Of a stretch of 64,000 nt of DNA, positions 60,900-64,000 are shown piece after piece. The notes under the pieces were generated by a model, which made no database searches, was not told where the DNA came from, and worked only from the letters and a program-made list of their open reading frames with translations. The position numbers and the translations under genes were made by a program. Source of the DNA: Candidatus Soleaferrea massiliensis AP7 (GTDB lineage Bacteria; Bacillota; Clostridia; Oscillospirales; Ruminococcaceae); the NCBI RefSeq assembly GCF_000820765.1, contig NZ_CCYH01000029.1:186001-250000 (forward strand), given 5' to 3'. Numbering within the stretch: position 1 is the stretch's first letter; each line of letters begins with the position of its first letter.

Positions 60900-61778
60900 A
60901 TGGATTGGATTACAGGTATACAGCGGGCAGTGGATTACGTGGAAGCTCATATAACGGAACCCATCGACTATGAAGAGGCGGCAAAACGGGCTTATTCGTC
61001 CAGTTTTCATTTCCAGAGGGTTTTCAGTATCCTCTGCGGCTTTACATTGGGCCACTATATTCGGATGCGGCGGCTCTCTCTTGCCGGGAACGAGCTTGCG
61101 TCGTCGGATATCCGGGTCATTGACGCCGCGCTCAAATACGGGTACGATACGCCCGAAAGCTTCAGCCGTGCTTTTACACGGTTTCATGGGGTATCCCCTT
61201 TGCAGGCAAAGCAGGCAGGCGCATCGCTCAAATCCTTTTCTCCGCTTTCCGTAAAACTGGTTTTACATGGAGGAACTACGATGAATTACAGAATTGAAAC
61301 CAAGGACGCGTTTCAAATCATCTGCAGAAAAAAGCAGATTTCCGGCAATGAGGAGATGACACAGGAGGTCATAGCACCCTTTTGGCAGGAATGCATCTCA
61401 GACGGCACCATCCAGGCACTGTGCAAATACATTCCAGCGAATGATATTTTCTCCGACTGCATCGTTGGAGCAAGCTTCGGCAGGGATGCCGGTGATCCAG
61501 AATTCCCCTACGCCATCGGCGCTCATTACAATGGTATGCCTGTCACCGACGCCGGTCTGACAGTGGAGGAGATCCCCGCACATACCTATGCGGTATTTCC
61601 CTGCGTCGGCAGGATGCCGCAGGCGATTCAGGCTCTTTATCAGCAGATCTGCAGCGAGTTTTTCCCTTCCAGCGAGTATCAGCCCTGCGGCGGAACAGAT
61701 TTTGAAGCCTATCCGTCAGCAGATGTGAGTGATCCCAACTATGCCTGTGAAATCTGGGTCGCGGTGGAGAAGAAATAG
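60900..61778 (+). CDS. AraC-family regulator with GyrI-like effector domain
   Basis: A 292-residue transcription regulator. The N-terminal AraC helix-turn-helix pair is residues about 1-105 (VDYVEAHITEPIDYEEAAKR; FHFQRVFSILCGFTLGHYIR; ALKYGYDTPESFSRAFTRFH). The C-terminal half is a GyrI-like/Bacterial Transcription Activator effector domain (MNYRIETKDAFQIICRKKQI; YAIGAHYNGMPVTDAGLTVE; GGTDFEAYPSADVSDPNYAC), which binds small, often cationic, compounds. AAAGGAGCGAGAC precedes the ATG. It likely controls a transporter or its own gene in response to drugs. No target is adjacent. Confidence 0.93.
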   Translation: MDWITGIQRAVDYVEAHITEPIDYEEAAKRAYSSSFHFQRVFSILCGFTLGHYIRMRRLSLAGNELASSDIRVIDAALKYGYDTPESFSRAFTRFHGVSPLQAKQAGASLKSFSPLSVKLVLHGGTTMNYRIETKDAFQIICRKKQISGNEEMTQEVIAPFWQECISDGTIQALCKYIPANDIFSDCIVGASFGRDAGDPEFPYAIGAHYNGMPVTDAGLTVEEIPAHTYAVFPCVGRMPQAIQALYQQICSEFFPSSEYQPCGGTDFEAYPSADVSDPNYACEIWVAVEKK

Positions 61779-61850
61779 CCGAAACCTAAGGTTTTGTCAT
61801 CGTCAAGCCGAAAAGAAAAGACGGCTGACAGCACGCACAAGACTAAAAGA

Positions 61851-61901
61851 AAACAACCATTGTAATCTAACCTCAGAAGGTTCAGATTGCAATGGTTGTT
61901 T
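61851..61901 (+). terminator. Terminator of AraC-type gene
   Basis: AAACAACCATTG and CAATGGTTGTTT form the stem with an inner arm ATCT/AGAT. It lies about 70 bases past the stop. The following DNA to 62099 has no gene. Confidence 0.7.
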
Positions 61902-62099
61902 CAGCTATGAAATAACTGCAAAAAATCCTGTGCCGGCATGGATACAGCGGTGGACAAAAAGAAAGAGCCGAAACGCAAATCGTATCCAAACCCAAACTTG
62001 GGTTTGCGTTGCAAAAAAGATACCCGTCTAAACGCGGAGACAAAACAAATGGCCCCTCAACTTCGTGAGAGGCACAATGTGTATGCAGGCTTAGCCTGC

Positions 62100-62184
<85 letters not shown>

Positions 62185-62459
62185 ATGAGATTTACCATTG
62201 CCATAATTCATAAAATCGATGCAACCGCCAATTTTATTCCATCTGCATAACATTTAAATGTTATCATATAAGTACCGGCTTTGTCAAGTCTCTGTTCGGC
62301 TCATAGAAAACATAAATTTCATGAGAAGCAGTTCATCGCTTCCGTTTATCTTATACCTCAACAGATCGAAATATCTGCATGCCTGAACCGCTCCCCAATG
62401 ATATCGATACGCGCTGTTTTTGTCTATGTTTCATCCTGCAAGCCTAAGCCCTCCTGCAA

Positions 62460-62969
62460 CTATCGGTTAAGAACCACCATTTTGAGGTTTTCCATGATGT
62501 GCAGCGCCTCTTCATGGCAGACGGCATCACTTCCCGCGACACAGCGTGCATCGATCTGAATCGCCGCTTCCGGCAGCGCGGCCTGACACAACACGGCATT
62601 GACGAGGACACATACATGGCTGACAACACCGGCAAGCTCCACCGCATCGTACTGCTCTCTGCGAAGCAGCTCAAACAGGTCAGCCGATCCGAAGGTATGC
62701 TTGCTCAGGATTCGATCGGACGGTTGTCTCAGCTTTTCTATGTTTCCATACAGCTGCCATGCCCAGTTCTCATCGGCGTCTGCGGATGGATGGCCGGCGG
62801 TTGCATTTTCAAAGAAGGTATCCATGGTAAAGATGACGTCATAGCCGCCTTCATGATACCAGTTTAATTTTTCGCACAGCGCGGGTTCTATCTGCCTGGC
62901 CTGAGCAAAGCCAAGCGGACCGTCCACAAAATTGTTTTGATAATCCACTATGATCAAAAGTCTTTTCAC
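62460..62969 (-). CDS. Isochorismatase-family cysteine hydrolase
   Basis: A 169-residue hydrolase of the isochorismatase/nicotinamidase group. The motif RLLIIVDYQNNFVDGPLGFA has the catalytic Asp9, MDTFFENATAG the metal/lysine region, and GVVSHVCVLVNAVLCQA the catalytic Cys with its oxyanion loop. The Lys is likely in LSKHTFGSADL. It may deaminate nicotinamide or hydrolyse a related amide. The GTG at 62969 follows AGAGGGATACGGT; the longer frame has no site. Stand-alone gene. Confidence 0.92.
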   Translation of the reverse strand: MKRLLIIVDYQNNFVDGPLGFAQARQIEPALCEKLNWYHEGGYDVIFTMDTFFENATAGHPSADADENWAWQLYGNIEKLRQPSDRILSKHTFGSADLFELLRREQYDAVELAGVVSHVCVLVNAVLCQAALPEAAIQIDARCVAGSDAVCHEEALHIMENLKMVVLNR

Positions 62970-63024
62970 ACCGTATCCCTCTTTCTTCTTATCTTCTGTT
63001 AGGATACGCCGTTTTGGACAGAAC

Positions 63025-63077
63025 AATTCCCCAGGAAACCGGATATTTCAGTTCCGGCCTTCTGGGGAATTCTTTTC
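63025..63077. terminator. Terminator between CPBP protease and hydrolase genes
   Basis: AATTCCCCAG and CTGGGGAATT enclose a second small stem (CCGG/CCGG) and are followed by CTTTTC on the plus strand; weaker on the minus strand. It lies right behind the stop of the CPBP gene. Confidence 0.65.
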
Positions 63078-63079
63078 AT

Positions 63080-64000
63080 TTAAACAAACCACCAAAGAAT
63101 GGCATTGACCAAGCAAAGCCCAATAAAGATCAGCATGCCGGGATTGGCAATCAGCAGTGCGGACATATCCGCGCCATAGGTGGGAATCTCTGGTTCCCGA
63201 AAATGGATTCGTTTGCGTGCCGAAACTGCCAGGACGATACCCGCTATAAGGGCTCCGAGCACCAGAACGGATACCAGGAGGGTAACCGGCGGAATCGCCA
63301 GTCCTGCCAGCAGAGGAAGACCGGACCCAAGCAGATTGACGGACATGTGCAGAAGGATCGCATACAGGATGGTTCCGGTTCGAAGCGTGACAAACGCAAA
63401 GATCATGCCCAATACAAAGGCATACAGCATCTGTGAAAGATTGCCGTGGAACAATCCAAAGATAAAGCCCGATGCAAAAATGCAGAATTTCTCACCATAG
63501 GGACGCAGTTTACGAATCAATACGCCGCGGAAAACGAATTCCTCCAAAATTGGCGCGATGACCACCGCAAATAGAAATATGATCAAAACGTTGCTGTTTT
63601 GAAGACTGTCCAGCGGATTGGTGGGTTCATGGCCAACGGCGTTGGATATCAAGCCGCTCAGAAACAGTGTGATATAGTTGCTCAGATACATCATGGACAT
63701 GCTGATTATCAGGAGCGGTACAAACTCTCCCAAACGCAGCTTCTTTCTGTATGCCGGCTCAAAGTCCGGCAGCTTTCTCATCACCAGCAGGAACAATGGG
63801 ATTCCGACAAGATACTGCGATACCGCCGACAGCAGGTAGGAAAACCAATCAGCTCCCAGCAGCCCGGGCGCGAACGCGCGGACCAGCAACAGGATCAGGA
63901 TCTGAACGGCATAGGTTGACAGCACCATGGTGCAGAGCGCCAAGCCGATTCTCGAAAAGTTCTTGCGGAGCGTCTTCTGCTGAAGGCGCACCTGATTCAT
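63080..64000 (-). CDS. CPBP-family membrane metalloprotease (CAAX protease-like)
   Basis: A 306-residue eight-span membrane protein. The family signatures are EEFVFRGVLIRKL (EExxxR), GFIFGLFHGNLSQM (FxxxH) and LLHMSVNLLGSGL (HxxxN/B), with all the catalytic Glu, Arg and His residues. Such CPBP/abortive infection-type proteases process prenylated proteins or bacteriocins, or give immunity to the producer's own peptide. The ATG at 64000 is the window edge; the true start could be further upstream, but the frame beginning here (MNQVRLQQKTLRKNFSRIG) looks natural. Confidence 0.9.
   Translation of the reverse strand: MNQVRLQQKTLRKNFSRIGLALCTMVLSTYAVQILILLLVRAFAPGLLGADWFSYLLSAVSQYLVGIPLFLLVMRKLPDFEPAYRKKLRLGEFVPLLIISMSMMYLSNYITLFLSGLISNAVGHEPTNPLDSLQNSNVLIIFLFAVVIAPILEEFVFRGVLIRKLRPYGEKFCIFASGFIFGLFHGNLSQMLYAFVLGMIFAFVTLRTGTILYAILLHMSVNLLGSGLPLLAGLAIPPVTLLVSVLVLGALIAGIVLAVSARKRIHFREPEIPTYGADMSALLIANPGMLIFIGLCLVNAILWWFV

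Noticed and set aside
60620-60973. Gene overlapping the AraC-type start
   Set aside because: No start with a site, no family, and it overlaps the well-supported AraC gene out of frame.

Overview
The window looks like a chromosome piece from an anaerobic, spore-forming clostridium, probably near the Ruminococcaceae/Oscillospiraceae, although no rRNA is present to fix this. The evidence is a GerA-type germinant receptor operon, a Gram-positive class A penicillin-binding protein, D-lactate dehydrogenase, strong Shine-Dalgarno sequences (many with TTG or GTG starts), and a giant secreted GH3 enzyme ending in a dockerin-like segment.

Layout. 1-6.8 kb, minus strand: a phage- or ICE-like DNA-processing module (sigma factor, small ORF, SNF2 helicase, coiled-coil protein, Cys-cluster protein, family-A DNA polymerase, DUF932 protein cut by the window edge). 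Ahead of it lie a c-di-GMP-I riboswitch and four intrinsic terminators. 7.2-8.9 kb: an amidohydrolase and small regulators in AT-rich DNA. 9.0-13.2 kb: a spore germinant receptor operon (A-C-B plus a small membrane protein) behind a possible sigma-G promoter. About 13.48-23.68 kb: an integrated element of about 10.2 kb in a tRNA-Ser gene. It carries a type III restriction-modification pair whose res gene has a frameshift in an A7 tract, three small regulators, a CAP-domain lipoprotein, a Xis-like protein and a tyrosine integrase. It appears to bring its own complete tRNA-Ser(CGA), while the original host tRNA is left as two fragments at the element's ends.

24.0-26.3 kb: an amidase-like protein, D-lactate dehydrogenase and a flavodoxin-like reductase. 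26.4-39.7 kb: a ten-gene minus-strand operon for the tellurium-resistance-type stress system (YceG-like, TelA, three TerD, a CitE-like C-C lyase, a PRTase/TRSP protein, a StiP/PRTase_1 protein, a HAD hydrolase and a PMCA-type Ca2+ ATPase), read from a near-consensus sigma-A promoter. The TerD and TelA proteins are the cytoplasmic/membrane-associated stress part, the lyase, PRTases, HAD and YceG are the 'biosynthetic module' thought to make an unknown (possibly nucleoside-like) compound, and the ATPase links it to Ca2+.

39.8-53.7 kb: housekeeping and envelope genes (ZIP transporter, S41 peptidase, DUF1906 lysozyme-like protein with a compositionally distinct C-terminus, a lipoprotein, an AGCS alanine symporter, a BofC-like protein, PBP1A, and a lipoprotein/HExxH protein pair). 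54.6-60.5 kb: a 1955-residue secreted GH3 enzyme with the two GH3 domains in reversed order, followed by repeats, CBM-like modules and a dockerin-like end. 60.9-64 kb: an AraC/GyrI-type regulator, tRNA-Leu(UAG), an isochorismatase-like hydrolase and a CPBP membrane protease. All family names come from reading motifs by eye; no searches were run.
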